In this document: positions 54,085-62,930 of the stretch, piece by piece | Position numbering within the stretch: position 1 is the stretch's first letter | Layout: each line of letters begins with the position of its first letter | Origin: PALSA-1003 sp963741315 | GTDB lineage: Bacteria; Pseudomonadota; Gammaproteobacteria; Burkholderiales; Casimicrobiaceae | Reading direction: 5' to 3' | Length of the DNA stretch: 64,000 nt | NCBI GenBank assembly: GCA_963741315.1 | Contig: CAVUHK010000008.1 | Location: 1,054,001 to 1,118,000, forward strand | Translations under genes and position numbers: made by a program | Notes under the pieces: generated by a model | Told to the model about the DNA's origin: nothing | The model's database searches: none | The model's input: the letters and a program-made list of their open reading frames with translations, nothing else

Positions 54085-54241
54085 TTGTGCCAGCGCGGCG
54101 GAAGCGAGCAGGGCGGCGGCGAGGGCGACGAAGGTGCGGGTGGAGAGCAGGTCGGCGAAGCGGAAGTCGCCCGCGGATCGCCGCGCGATGGGCGAGTTGC
54201 TGCCACGGGCGGCGCGAGCACGGCCATCGGCGCATGCGTGC

Positions 54242-54973
54242 TCATTGTCCGAACCCCGGTATGCGCATGCGCGCCTCGAGCCACTGCATCACCTGGTTGA
54301 TGACGCCGACGATCGCGACGTAGGTGATCAGCAGCAGCACCATCATCTCCGGCACGTTCACCTGCTCCGACCAGATCTGCGCCGACATGTACACCAGCTC
54401 CGGCACGGCGATCGCGTACGCGAGCGTCGTCGTCTTCACCAGGTTGACCATGTTGTTGGTCATCGCCGGCATGGTCACGCGCAGCGCCAGCGGCAGCACC
54501 ACGCGCTGATACGCCTGCCAGCGCGAGTAGCCCAGCGATTGCGCGGCCTCGATCATCGCCTTGGGCACCGCGTCGATCCCGGCACGGAAGATTTCCGCGG
54601 CGAATGCGGTTTCCAGCAGCGTCAGCGAGATGACCGCCCAGCCGAACGAGCCCAGCATCGGCATGCCGTTCACCTTCGGCAATACGGGGCCGAGCGCGAA
54701 ATAGAAAAAGTAGAGCTGCACCAGCGGCGGGGTGTTGCGGAACAGCTGCACGAAGCCCGAGATCGCGCGCCGAATCGCCGCAACGCGCGATCCCTGCAGC
54801 CACGCGGCGACGGCGCCCAGCCCCAGGCTCAGCACCAGGCAGTACGCCGACAGCTCGAGGGTGGTGAAGAGGCCTTTGACGAATCGCGTCCGGTCGTACG
54901 CGTCGTAGAAGACCGTGAGCCGGATCCCGGTCGTCTTGTGCAACCACTGAAACCAGGCGGCGAGGTCGTCCAT
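54242..54973 (-). CDS. polar amino acid ABC transporter permease (first)
   Basis: The product has 243 residues of the HisQ/GlnP class. FTTLELSAYCLVLSLGLGAV is TM1, followed by GFVQLFRNTPPLVQLYFFYF, and the EAA loop EAAQSLGYSRWQAYQRVVLPLA. It forms the channel with the permease encoded immediately downstream (ATGA overlap). The gap to the receptor gene upstream holds a strong hairpin (55091-55110). Confidence 0.92.
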   Translation of the reverse strand: MDDLAAWFQWLHKTTGIRLTVFYDAYDRTRFVKGLFTTLELSAYCLVLSLGLGAVAAWLQGSRVAAIRRAISGFVQLFRNTPPLVQLYFFYFALGPVLPKVNGMPMLGSFGWAVISLTLLETAFAAEIFRAGIDAVPKAMIEAAQSLGYSRWQAYQRVVLPLALRVTMPAMTNNMVNLVKTTTLAYAIAVPELVYMSAQIWSEQVNVPEMMVLLLITYVAIVGVINQVMQWLEARMRIPGFGQ

Positions 54974-55090
54974 TTCAACGCCGCTCGCGGCTCCGCCGCC
55001 TGCTACTCAAGCACCGGCCTCCGAGCCATTGCCGTGAAACTTGCAATCGAGTGGTGTCGGCCGGAGCGGCGACTCGCAATTCCCCGTCGA

Positions 55091-55110
55091 TCCCCACGCT
55101 ATCGCGTGGG
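55091..55110 (-). promoter_or_regulatory. intercistronic hairpin between receptor and permease genes
   Basis: A perfect 8-bp stem (CCCCACGC 55091-55098 with GCGTGGGG 55103-55110) around a 4-base loop, with no T-tract after it. It is 25 bp after the receptor stop on the minus strand. Such hairpins often protect the upstream receptor mRNA and lower permease expression. Confidence 0.5.
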
Positions 55111-55135
55111 GCCCCTCGCCGGGAGGCTCGCACCG

Positions 55136-55945
55136 CTATTTAAACTTGGCCTGCTGCTCTACAAGGTACGGCGATTGCGGAATGCCCCACTTCTTTTCGA
55201 GTCCGAGCAGGAAGCCGGTCTTGTGCCAATCCTTGGTCACGTCGCTCATGTACGCAGCGAACTTGGGGTCGTCCTTGCGCACGCCCATGCCCCATGGCTC
55301 GGGATCGATCGCCGGTAGCACCATCGCGTAATCCGCCCACTTCGCGTCGCCCATGATGCCGGCGAAGAACGTCGTGTCGAACACCACGCCGACGCAGTTG
55401 CCGCCCTCGAGCGCCGCCATGGCCTCGCTCACGCCCTTGAATACGACCAGCTGCGCGCCGAATTCTTCGCCGGTCTTGCGGTTGTAGTACGCGCCCTGGA
55501 TGCCGCAGATCGGCTTGCCCTTGAGGTCCGCCCAGGCCTTGAGTCCCGAATTCTTTTTCGCGAACACGCTCGCCGCGCCCGCGTAGTAGAACGGTTCGGG
55601 GATGGCGACGACCTCGGCGCGATCCGGTTTGTACGCCATGGTCGCGATCATCAGGTCGATGCGGCCCTGCTTCAGGAACTCCATGCGATTGGCCGCGATC
55701 ACCGGCACCAGCTCGACCGGCACGCCCAGGCGCCTGCCGACGTCGTTGGCGAGATCGACCTCGAGGCCGACGATCTTGCCCGACGGGTCGGTGTAGCCGA
55801 ACGGCTTGTAGTCGGCCTTGACGCCGACCACGAGCTTGCCCTTTTGCTTGACGCTGGCGAGCGTGTCCGACTGCGCCCAGGCTGCATTGCCGAGCACCAG
55901 CGTCGCCGCCACCACCAGCCATTGCCACGATTTCATGATCCGCAT
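55136..55945 (-). CDS. amino acid ABC transporter substrate-binding protein (PBP type 2)
   Basis: The product has 269 residues from ATG 55945, with a GGGGGATAGGA purine stretch upstream; ATG 55936 is also possible. The signal peptide (1-~25, ending AWA) is followed by the SBP_bac_3 fold: KGKLVVGVKADYKPFGYTDP, GLEVDLANDVGRRLGVP, FLKQGRIDLMIATMAYKPDR. It is the first gene of the minus-strand importer operon and faces soxB across 133 bp. A shared regulatory region is likely, so transport and sarcosine oxidation may be co-induced. Confidence 0.9.
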   Translation of the reverse strand: MRIMKSWQWLVVAATLVLGNAAWAQSDTLASVKQKGKLVVGVKADYKPFGYTDPSGKIVGLEVDLANDVGRRLGVPVELVPVIAANRMEFLKQGRIDLMIATMAYKPDRAEVVAIPEPFYYAGAASVFAKKNSGLKAWADLKGKPICGIQGAYYNRKTGEEFGAQLVVFKGVSEAMAALEGGNCVGVVFDTTFFAGIMGDAKWADYAMVLPAIDPEPWGMGVRKDDPKFAAYMSDVTKDWHKTGFLLGLEKKWGIPQSPYLVEQQAKFK

Positions 55946-56078
55946 GTTCCTATCCCCCGGTGATAACGGCGATGTCGCCGTCCGTTGTGAGACTGACTGT
56001 CCGGCATTGCCGCGCGGCATTTTGCGCGCATTGCCAAGTGCCGTAGCATAAGCGATCCTTGATACCTGCAACAAGGTC

Positions 56079-57332
56079 GTGAAGTACTCGATTTTCTCCC
56101 TCGCCCGCAACGCCGCCTCGTACCACGAGCAGTGGCCGCTCGCGTGGCGCAGCCCCCCGCCGAAAAAGCGCTACGACGCGGTTGTCGTCGGCGGCGGTGG
56201 ACACGGCCTCGCCACCGCGTACTACCTCGCCAAGGAGCACGGCCTCACCAACATTGCGGTGGTCGAGAAAGGCTGGCTGGGGGGAGGCAACACCGGCCGC
56301 AACACGACCATCGTTCGCTCCAACTATCATCTCGACCCGAACGCGCACTTCTACGAGTTTTCACTCAAGCTCTGGGAGACGCTGTCGCGCGAGCTCAACT
56401 TCAACGTCATGTACAGCGCGCGCGGCGTGCTCAATCTCGTGCACTCGCCGCAGGACCTGGATGCCGCGATGCGCCGAGGCAACGCCATGCGCCTGAACGG
56501 CATCGACGCGAGGTTCATGTCGCGCGACGAGATCGCGGCGTGGATCCCCAATCTCGATTGCTCGGCCGATGCGCGCTTTCCGATCGCGGGCGGGTTGCTG
56601 CAGCCGCGCGGCGGCACGGTGCGGCACGACGCGGTGGCGTGGGGCTATGCACGCGGCGCCGACGCGCTGGGGGTCGACATTCTGCAGAACTGCGAAGTGA
56701 CGGCGATTCGTATCGACAGCGGCGCCATCGCCGGGATCGACACCACGCAGGGCTTCATCGCCACACCGAAGCTGGGCCTCGCCGTCGCCGGGCATTCGGG
56801 TCATCTCGCCGCCATGGCGGGCCTGCGCCTGCCCATCGAGTCGCACGTGCTGCAGGCGATGGTGTCGGAGCCGATCAAGCCGGTGCTCGATACCGTCGTG
56901 ACCTCGGGTGCGGTGCACTTCTACATCAGCCAGTCCGACAAGGGCGAGCTGGTGATGGGTGGCGATCTCGATTTCTACAACTCCTACGCGCAGCGCGGCA
57001 ACCTGCCCGCGATCGAGCATGTGGTGAGCGCGTGTCTGGCGCTGTTCCCGAGTTTCGGGCGCCTGAAGATGATGCGCACGTGGGGCGGCATCATGGACAT
57101 GACCATGGACGGCAGCCCGATCATCGCGCGGCTTCCGGTCAAAGGACTGACGATGACCGGCGGCTGGTGCTACGGTGGATTCAAGGCGACGCCGGCGTCG
57201 GGCTGGCTGCATGCGTACACGATGGCGCGCGGCGAGCCGCATGCGCTCAACGCGGCGTTCACGCTCGAACGCTTTGCCGAGGGGCGCATGATCGACGAGA
57301 AAGGCGCGGGTCCGTATGCCTGGGCGCATTGA
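56079..57332 (+). CDS. soxB: heterotetrameric sarcosine oxidase, beta subunit
   Basis: The product has 417 residues from GTG 56079. FAD-binding motif VVVGGGGHGLATAYYLA (~36-52). The covalent FMN site is His183 in GGTVRHDAVAWGYA, the signature of the beta subunit of tetrameric sarcosine oxidases. GGWCYGGFKATPASGW near the C-terminus is also conserved. It holds the catalytic FAD site that oxidises sarcosine, with electrons moving to FMN and O2. The delta, alpha and gamma genes follow after a ~200-bp palindrome insertion. Confidence 0.95.
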   Translation: MKYSIFSLARNAASYHEQWPLAWRSPPPKKRYDAVVVGGGGHGLATAYYLAKEHGLTNIAVVEKGWLGGGNTGRNTTIVRSNYHLDPNAHFYEFSLKLWETLSRELNFNVMYSARGVLNLVHSPQDLDAAMRRGNAMRLNGIDARFMSRDEIAAWIPNLDCSADARFPIAGGLLQPRGGTVRHDAVAWGYARGADALGVDILQNCEVTAIRIDSGAIAGIDTTQGFIATPKLGLAVAGHSGHLAAMAGLRLPIESHVLQAMVSEPIKPVLDTVVTSGAVHFYISQSDKGELVMGGDLDFYNSYAQRGNLPAIEHVVSACLALFPSFGRLKMMRTWGGIMDMTMDGSPIIARLPVKGLTMTGGWCYGGFKATPASGWLHAYTMARGEPHALNAAFTLERFAEGRMIDEKGAGPYAWAH

Positions 57333-57340
57333 GCGCATTC

Positions 57341-57493
57341 GTCATTCCCGCGCAAGCGGGAATCCAGCGGCGTTCGACGATACTAGGTCCCCGCTTTCGC
57401 GGGGACGACGGATGATAGGAAGCCGTCATTCCCGCGCATGCGGGAATCCAGCGGCGTGCGACGACACTGGGTCCCCGCTTTCGCGGGGACGAC
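57341..57493. repeat. array of four intergenic palindromes (REP/BIME-like) inside the sox operon
   Basis: Units at 57341-57367 and 57424-57451 (ATTCCCGC-N4-GCGGGAAT...CCAG) alternate with inverted units at 57383-57409 and 57465-57493 (GTCCCCGC-TTTC-GCGGGGAC). Two A-B pairs with similar spacers indicate duplication of a dimeric element. It separates soxB from soxD. Confidence 0.9.
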
Positions 57494-57536
57494 GAATTTT
57501 GCGCATGCGTTGCCTTTGGCGGCTGGTGGAGCACTC

Positions 57537-57812
57537 GTGCTGCTGATTCCATGCCCGTACTGCGGTCTGCGCAACCAGGTCGAGTTCACCTATGGCGGCG
57601 ACGCGACCAAGCGGCGCCCGTCGTCGCAGGCGCCGGAGTCGGAATGGTTCGACTACGTGTACCTACGCGATAACCCGCGCGGACCGCACGACGAGCTGTG
57701 GCACCACAGCGCAGGTTGCAGGCGCTGGTTCAAGCTGCGCCGCGACACGCGCACGCATGAGATTCTCGGCAACGCCAAGCCCGGTGAGCCGCTGAGCGGA
57801 GGCGGACCGTGA
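57537..57812 (+). CDS. soxD: sarcosine oxidase, delta subunit
   Basis: The product has 91 residues from GTG 57537 with GGTGGAG upstream; the longer in-frame start would read through the palindrome array. The zinc site is CPYCG near the N-terminus plus HHSAGCRRWF, and VYLRDNPRGPHDELW is family-typical. The delta subunit is a small zinc-binding component of the tetramer. Its stop overlaps the alpha start (GTGA). Confidence 0.93.
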   Translation: MLLIPCPYCGLRNQVEFTYGGDATKRRPSSQAPESEWFDYVYLRDNPRGPHDELWHHSAGCRRWFKLRRDTRTHEILGNAKPGEPLSGGGP

Positions 57813-60800
57813 CGCAGGCGTTTCGATTGCCCTCCGGCGGCAGCGTCGATCGCGAGCGCCCGTTGCGCTTTACCTTCGACGGCATCGCGTATGCGGGCTT
57901 CGCGGGAGACACGCTCGCGTCGGCGCTGCTCGCCAATGGTGTGCACCTGGTGGCGCGCAGCTTCAAGTATCACCGCCCGCGCGGCATCGTCACCGCCGGC
58001 GTCGAGGAGCCCAACGCGCTGGTGCAGGTGGGCGAGGGGGCCAGGACCGAACCGAACGTCCGCGCGACCACGCTCGAGCTCTACGATGGTCTGGTCGCGA
58101 CGAGCCAGAACCGCTGGCCGTCGCTGCGCGTGGATGCGGGCATCGTCAACAATTTCTTCTCGCGACTGCTTCCCGCCGGCTTCTACTACAAGACCTTCAT
58201 GTGGCCGGCCACCCCGCGTGGGTGGCTGCGCTACGAGCACTGGATCCGCCGCGTCGCCGGCCTGGGCCGCGCCGCCAGCGCGCCCGATCCCGACGGCTAT
58301 GAGCATCGCTACGCGCACTGCGACGTGCTGGTTATCGGCGGGGGTCCGGCGGGGTTGGCCGCGGCGCGTGCAGCGATGCAGGCTGGCGCGCGCGTGGTGC
58401 TCTGCGACGAGCGTCCGGCGCTGGGGGGCAGCCTCTCAGGCGAGCAGACGAAGATCGACGGTGCGGATGCCGACGCTTGGCTCGCCGCGACGGTGCGCGA
58501 GTTGGATTCCAACCCGGAGGTGTCGTTGCTTCGCAGAACGACCGCATTCGGTTACTACGACGGCAATCTGGTCGGGCTGATCGAGCGCAACGCCGATGCT
58601 GACTCTGGTGCGCTTCGCACCGACGTGCCGCGCCAGAGATTGTGGAAGGTTCGAGCCAAGGCGGTTGTGCTGGCCAGCGGCGCGATCGAGCGCGGCATCG
58701 CCTACGCCAACAACGATCTGCCCGGAACGCTGCTCGCGGATGCCGCGCGCACGTACGTCAACCGCTACGCCGTCAAACCGGGGAAGCGGGCGGTGGTGTT
58801 CACCAACAACGACAGCGCGTATGCGTGCGCCCTCGACCTGCATCGTGCCGGCGTCGAGGTCGTCGCGATTGTCGACGTGCGCGCCGACGCAGATCTAACC
58901 GGTGCGCTGCCACAGCACGCGCGCGAGGCTAACTTGCCCGTCCTGTCGCGCCGCGTGATCGCCACGGCGCGAGGCCGCCAGCGTGTTTCGGCGGTCGACA
59001 TCGTGCCTGTCGACGGCGGCGCGCCGCAGCGTATCGATTGCGACCTCGTGTGCGTCTCCGGCGGCTGGAATCCCGCCGTGCATCTGTTCTCACAAGCGCG
59101 CGGGACGCTGCATTACGACGACGTGCTCTCGACCTTCGTTCCCGCAAAGTCTTCTCAACCGATCGAGGCAGCAGGCGGGGCCGCCGGGAATTGGGGACTT
59201 GTCGATGTGTTAGCCGACGGCCACGCCGCGGGCCGGCGCGCGGCGCAGCGCGCAGACGTCCCGTCGCGCGACGATTCTTCGGCGCCGGGTGCCGAGCCTT
59301 CGATGGTGCGCGACGATCAATCCGCGCCGCGCGCCGAGCCGGTCGCACAAGGACCGATCGCGCCACTCTGGGCAGTTGCCGCGCCGCGTCGCGGCGCCAA
59401 GCGCTTTGTCGATCTGCAGAACGACGTCGGCGTCGACGACATCGCACTCGCCGCACGCGAAGGCTACCAGTCGGTCGAGCACCTGAAACGCTACACGACC
59501 CTCGGCATGGGCACCGACCAGGGCAAGATTTCCAACATCACGGGGCTCGCGCTGCTCGCCGAACAACTGCAGCGGCCAATCGCCAGCGTCGGCACGACCA
59601 CCTTCCGGCCGCCGTACACGCCGGTCGCGCTCGGTGCGGTCGCGGGTCGCGAGGTCGGCGCACACGTCGAGCCGACGCGCTACTCGTCGATCCACGACTG
59701 GCACGTCGCGCAAGGTGCGCGTTTCGTCACCGCCGGTCTATGGCTTCGCCCGCATTCGTATCCGCGTCCGGGAGAATCGCCCGACGACGCGGCGAACCGC
59801 GAAGCGAAGAACGTGCGCACCAACGTCGGCCTGGTCGACGTCTCGACGCTGGGCAAGATCGAGCTGCAGGGAAGGGACGTCACCGAGTTACTCAACCGCG
59901 TCTACAGCAACCGCTGGGACACGCTGGCCATCGGTCGCTGCCGCTACGGCATCATGCTGCGCGACGATGGCATGGTACTCGACGACGGCACGACGTCGCG
60001 ACTCGATGCCAACCATTACCTGATGACGACGACGACCGCGAACGCGGTTCGAGTGTTGCAGTACCTCGAAGCGCTGCTCCAGGTCGACTGGCCCCAGCTT
60101 GACGTCTACGTTGCGTCGGTAACCGAACACTGGGCGGCGGCCGCGTTGTCCGGACCGCGCTCGCGCGAGGTGCTCGCCCGCGTGGTCGACATCGACGTCG
60201 GCAACGAGGCGTTCCCTTTCCTCGCGCTGCGCGAATGCACGTTACGTACTGCCGGCGGCGCGATCCCGGCGCGGCTGTTTCGCATCAGCTACTCGGGCGA
60301 GCTCGCCTACGAAGTGCACGTTCCGGCGAATCACGGCCGCGAGGTGTGGGAAGCGCTGATCGCCGCCGGCGAGGCATCGGGAATCATGCCCTACGGCACC
60401 GAGGCGATGAGCACGCTGCGCATCGAGAAGGGACACGTCGTCGTCGGTGCCGAGGCCGACGGGCGCACCACTGCCGACGATCTCGGCATGGGCGCGCTGG
60501 TCAATGCGGGCAAGTGGTGCATCGGCAAGCCGCTGCTGGCGCGACCGGGATTGGTCGACGGCGAACGCTGGCAGCTGGTCGGCCTCACGGGAATCGACGG
60601 CAACGTTCCGCGCGGCGGCAAACTCGTCACCGATCCGGATCGCGCCGCGCCCAATCCGATGGAAGGCCACGTCACCTCGTGGTGCTGGAGTCCCAATCTC
60701 GACGCGTCGATCGCGCTGGCGCTGCTCGCGCGGGGTCGCGCGCGTCACGGCGAGACATTGTGGGCGGTGTCACCGCTTGCCGGCACTCGGGTCAAGGTGC

Positions 60801-60853
60801 GCGTCGGGCCGCCGTGTTTCATCGATCCCGACGGAGCGCGGCTGCGTGGTTGA
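57809..60853 (+). CDS. soxA: sarcosine oxidase, alpha subunit
   Basis: The product has 1014 residues, the full family length. An N-terminal ferredoxin-like domain (~1-100, HLVARSFKYHRPRGI) is followed by the NAD-binding domain with VLVIGGGPAGLAAARAA (~173-189). The C-terminal half (~610-1005) is a GcvT-like folate domain (NVGLVDVSTLGKIELQGRD, RISYSGELAYEVHVP, MPYGTEAMSTLRIEKGHVV). It accepts the iminium intermediate from SoxB and forms 5,10-methylene-tetrahydrofolate. A Pro/Ser/Ala-rich stretch at ~485-520 may be a flexible insert. Confidence 0.95.
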   Translation: MTQAFRLPSGGSVDRERPLRFTFDGIAYAGFAGDTLASALLANGVHLVARSFKYHRPRGIVTAGVEEPNALVQVGEGARTEPNVRATTLELYDGLVATSQNRWPSLRVDAGIVNNFFSRLLPAGFYYKTFMWPATPRGWLRYEHWIRRVAGLGRAASAPDPDGYEHRYAHCDVLVIGGGPAGLAAARAAMQAGARVVLCDERPALGGSLSGEQTKIDGADADAWLAATVRELDSNPEVSLLRRTTAFGYYDGNLVGLIERNADADSGALRTDVPRQRLWKVRAKAVVLASGAIERGIAYANNDLPGTLLADAARTYVNRYAVKPGKRAVVFTNNDSAYACALDLHRAGVEVVAIVDVRADADLTGALPQHAREANLPVLSRRVIATARGRQRVSAVDIVPVDGGAPQRIDCDLVCVSGGWNPAVHLFSQARGTLHYDDVLSTFVPAKSSQPIEAAGGAAGNWGLVDVLADGHAAGRRAAQRADVPSRDDSSAPGAEPSMVRDDQSAPRAEPVAQGPIAPLWAVAAPRRGAKRFVDLQNDVGVDDIALAAREGYQSVEHLKRYTTLGMGTDQGKISNITGLALLAEQLQRPIASVGTTTFRPPYTPVALGAVAGREVGAHVEPTRYSSIHDWHVAQGARFVTAGLWLRPHSYPRPGESPDDAANREAKNVRTNVGLVDVSTLGKIELQGRDVTELLNRVYSNRWDTLAIGRCRYGIMLRDDGMVLDDGTTSRLDANHYLMTTTTANAVRVLQYLEALLQVDWPQLDVYVASVTEHWAAAALSGPRSREVLARVVDIDVGNEAFPFLALRECTLRTAGGAIPARLFRISYSGELAYEVHVPANHGREVWEALIAAGEASGIMPYGTEAMSTLRIEKGHVVVGAEADGRTTADDLGMGALVNAGKWCIGKPLLARPGLVDGERWQLVGLTGIDGNVPRGGKLVTDPDRAAPNPMEGHVTSWCWSPNLDASIALALLARGRARHGETLWAVSPLAGTRVKVRVGPPCFIDPDGARLRG

Positions 60854-61451
60854 TCCGTCCGCCTCGTCCATCGGTTCCACGGCGCCCGGCCGCTACGGCA
60901 CGGGCGATGCGCGTCTCGTGCTCGGCGAGCTGACCCTCGCGGGCGCCTGGAACGTGCAGGGCAAGCCCACGGGCTCGAGACTGGTCGACGAGGTGCAGGC
61001 GATGCTGGGTGTGCGCTTGCCGCTCGCGCCGAATACCATGAATCGCACCGATACGCTCGCCGCGTTCTGGCTCGGTCCCGAGTCGTGGCTGCTGGTGGCG
61101 CGAGGTGCGGCGGCGCGCCCCGAAATCGCGGCAGCGCGCGTATCGATCAAAGCCGCCAGTGGCGCCATGTTCGACGTGTCGGCGGGCCGCGTCGCGTACG
61201 CGGTCGCGGGTGCAGGCGCTGAAGCGCTGCTTGCCACCCGATGTCCGCTGGATTTTCATGCGGACGCATTCCCGGTGGGCACGTGCGCGCAGAGCCTCTT
61301 CGGCCACGTCGGTGCGCTGTACTACCGGCGCGGCGTTGAAGACTTCGTGGTGATGGTTGCGCGCAGCTACGCGCGAGATGCGTGGCACGGTCTGTGTGTG
61401 TCGGCCGCGGATGGCGGCTACGACATCGCGCCAACGGAGATGTTCGACTGA
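60846..61451 (+). CDS. soxG: sarcosine oxidase, gamma subunit
   Basis: The product has 201 residues from GTG 60846, which overlaps the soxA stop by 8 bp; longer in-frame starts lie inside soxA. The family blocks LAGAWNVQGKP, FWLGPESWLLVA, GAMFDVSAGRVAYAVAGAGAE and VMVARSYARDAWHGL are recognisable. The gamma subunit contacts the folate domain of alpha. It completes the soxBDAG operon. Confidence 0.9.
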   Translation: MVDPSASSIGSTAPGRYGTGDARLVLGELTLAGAWNVQGKPTGSRLVDEVQAMLGVRLPLAPNTMNRTDTLAAFWLGPESWLLVARGAAARPEIAAARVSIKAASGAMFDVSAGRVAYAVAGAGAEALLATRCPLDFHADAFPVGTCAQSLFGHVGALYYRRGVEDFVVMVARSYARDAWHGLCVSAADGGYDIAPTEMFD

Positions 61452-61504
61452 CGCGGTCTAGGCTGAGGGGCTCAGGCTGTAACAGTGGATTGCGAATTCG
61501 TTGC

Positions 61505-62923
61505 TCAACGCCACTGGGTTCCCGCTTTCGCGGGAACGACGACACTGGCGTCGATCGGCGCGAGCAGCGCTTTGATCAGCGCGGGCAGCGCGCTGGCGTC
61601 GGTGCCCAGTGCGTCGACCGCGCCTTCGATCGCCGCCGTGCGCTCGGGTCCGAGCACCGGCACGGCCAAGGTTCGATATTTGTCGCGCAGCTCAGCGTAG
61701 GACAGCGGATTGTCGGGATTGCCGCGATCGCGCGTCGGCTCGGAGCGCAGTGTCCTTCCGTCGCGCAGCGTCAGTCGCACGCGCGCCCAGCGCTCGGCGG
61801 GGAAGCGACGCGACAATTCTGTCGACTGGCGCAGCGTCGTTACGCCGATCAATCGTGCGATCCGGGGATCGGCGAGCCGGGGCGGCGTCACCTCGACCGC
61901 GCCAACACCGCCGAAGACCAGCGCTGCCGCGACCGGGTGCGGCAGGCTGTACTGCGCTTGTTCGGTGGTGACGGGATGCAGGCACTGCGACCCGAGGTCG
62001 ATCGCCTCGCGAAAGCTGTCGATGGCAATCGCGGTCACGTCGCTCGCATCGAAGGTATTCGCGCGCCGCAACGACAGCGCGGCTTCGATCGCGGGTTGAG
62101 CCCACCGGCATACCGGATACGGCTTGAAATATTGTTCGAGGATCAGCCAGCGCACGCGCAGGTCGCGCCAGTGGCGGCCGGCGGCTTCGCCTTCGATCGT
62201 CAGCGCAGGCGCGCCGGTGAAGCCGTCGCGCGCGAGCAAGGCCGCGGTCACCCCGGCGTGCGCGCCCCAGCCTGAGCCATCCTTCACCATGGTCGGGTCA
62301 TCGCACGCGCGCAGGATCTGGCCGCGCGGACCGAAGTATTCGGCGACGCCCAGCGCGTGCCTCACGCGCTCGTCGTCGCACCCGAGCAGCCTGCCTCCGA
62401 TGACCGCGCAGGCGAGCGCATTCCACGCGCCGGAGCAGTGGTAGTCGGACGTCGTCGCGTGCAGCGCGATGCCGGCTCGGGTGGCGATCTCGTAGCCCAG
62501 GACCAGGCAGGTCAGGAATTCGCGGCCGTCGATGGTGGGCGCCACGCCACCGTCGACATACGCCAGCAGGGCAGGCAGGACCGCGACGCCGGCGTGGCCC
62601 TTGGTCAGCACATGCCCGTCATGGCCGTCGAGCGCATCGATGATCGATGCGCCGGCGAAAGCGGCTCCGGCGATGCCGGCGCGTCGGCCGTCGAGCAGAA
62701 TGCGTGCGGGGCCTGGCAGTTGTGTCGCTGCGTAATGCGCGACGATCGCCGCGCCCGGTGTGCGAACGCCGCCGGCGGCGATGCCGATCAGGTCGAGCAG
62801 GCAGCGCTTGGCCTGCTCGACGACGTCGGCCGGCAGGTCCTCGTACGCCAGCGTGCGCGCGAATTCAGGGACGGCTGCGCGATTCGCCGCTGTCGCGCGC
62901 TCACGTTCGGCCCGCTCGGCCAT
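61505..62923 (-). CDS. MmgE/PrpD-family protein
   Basis: The product has 472 residues. ARTLAYEDLPADVVEQAKRC and DLIGIAAGG near the N-terminus, DALDGHDGHVLTKGHAGVAV, and KPYPVCRWAQPAIEAAL match the MmgE/PrpD fold. Members dehydrate 2-methylcitrate-like or other hydroxy acids, and many have unknown substrates. The last ~10 residues (VVVPAKAGTQWR) are encoded by an intergenic palindrome unit, so the natural C-terminus was replaced or extended by that repeat. It is co-directional with the betaine importer genes (7-bp gap). Confidence 0.88.
   Translation of the reverse strand: MAERAERERATAANRAAVPEFARTLAYEDLPADVVEQAKRCLLDLIGIAAGGVRTPGAAIVAHYAATQLPGPARILLDGRRAGIAGAAFAGASIIDALDGHDGHVLTKGHAGVAVLPALLAYVDGGVAPTIDGREFLTCLVLGYEIATRAGIALHATTSDYHCSGAWNALACAVIGGRLLGCDDERVRHALGVAEYFGPRGQILRACDDPTMVKDGSGWGAHAGVTAALLARDGFTGAPALTIEGEAAGRHWRDLRVRWLILEQYFKPYPVCRWAQPAIEAALSLRRANTFDASDVTAIAIDSFREAIDLGSQCLHPVTTEQAQYSLPHPVAAALVFGGVGAVEVTPPRLADPRIARLIGVTTLRQSTELSRRFPAERWARVRLTLRDGRTLRSEPTRDRGNPDNPLSYAELRDKYRTLAVPVLGPERTAAIEGAVDALGTDASALPALIKALLAPIDASVVVPAKAGTQWR
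61512..61540. repeat. single palindrome unit overlapping the 3' end of the MmgE/PrpD gene
   Basis: It has the TTCCCGC-TTTC-GCGGGAA core with a CTGGG flank, of the same family as the arrays at 6215, 40937 and 57341. It supplies the last codons before the stop at 61505. Confidence 0.85.
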
Positions 62924-62930
62924 CGGCGCC

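Noticed and set aside
57341..57493. Possible CRISPR array
   Set aside because: Units are palindromes in alternating orientation with non-unique spacers and no cas genes; the pattern is REP/BIME-like.
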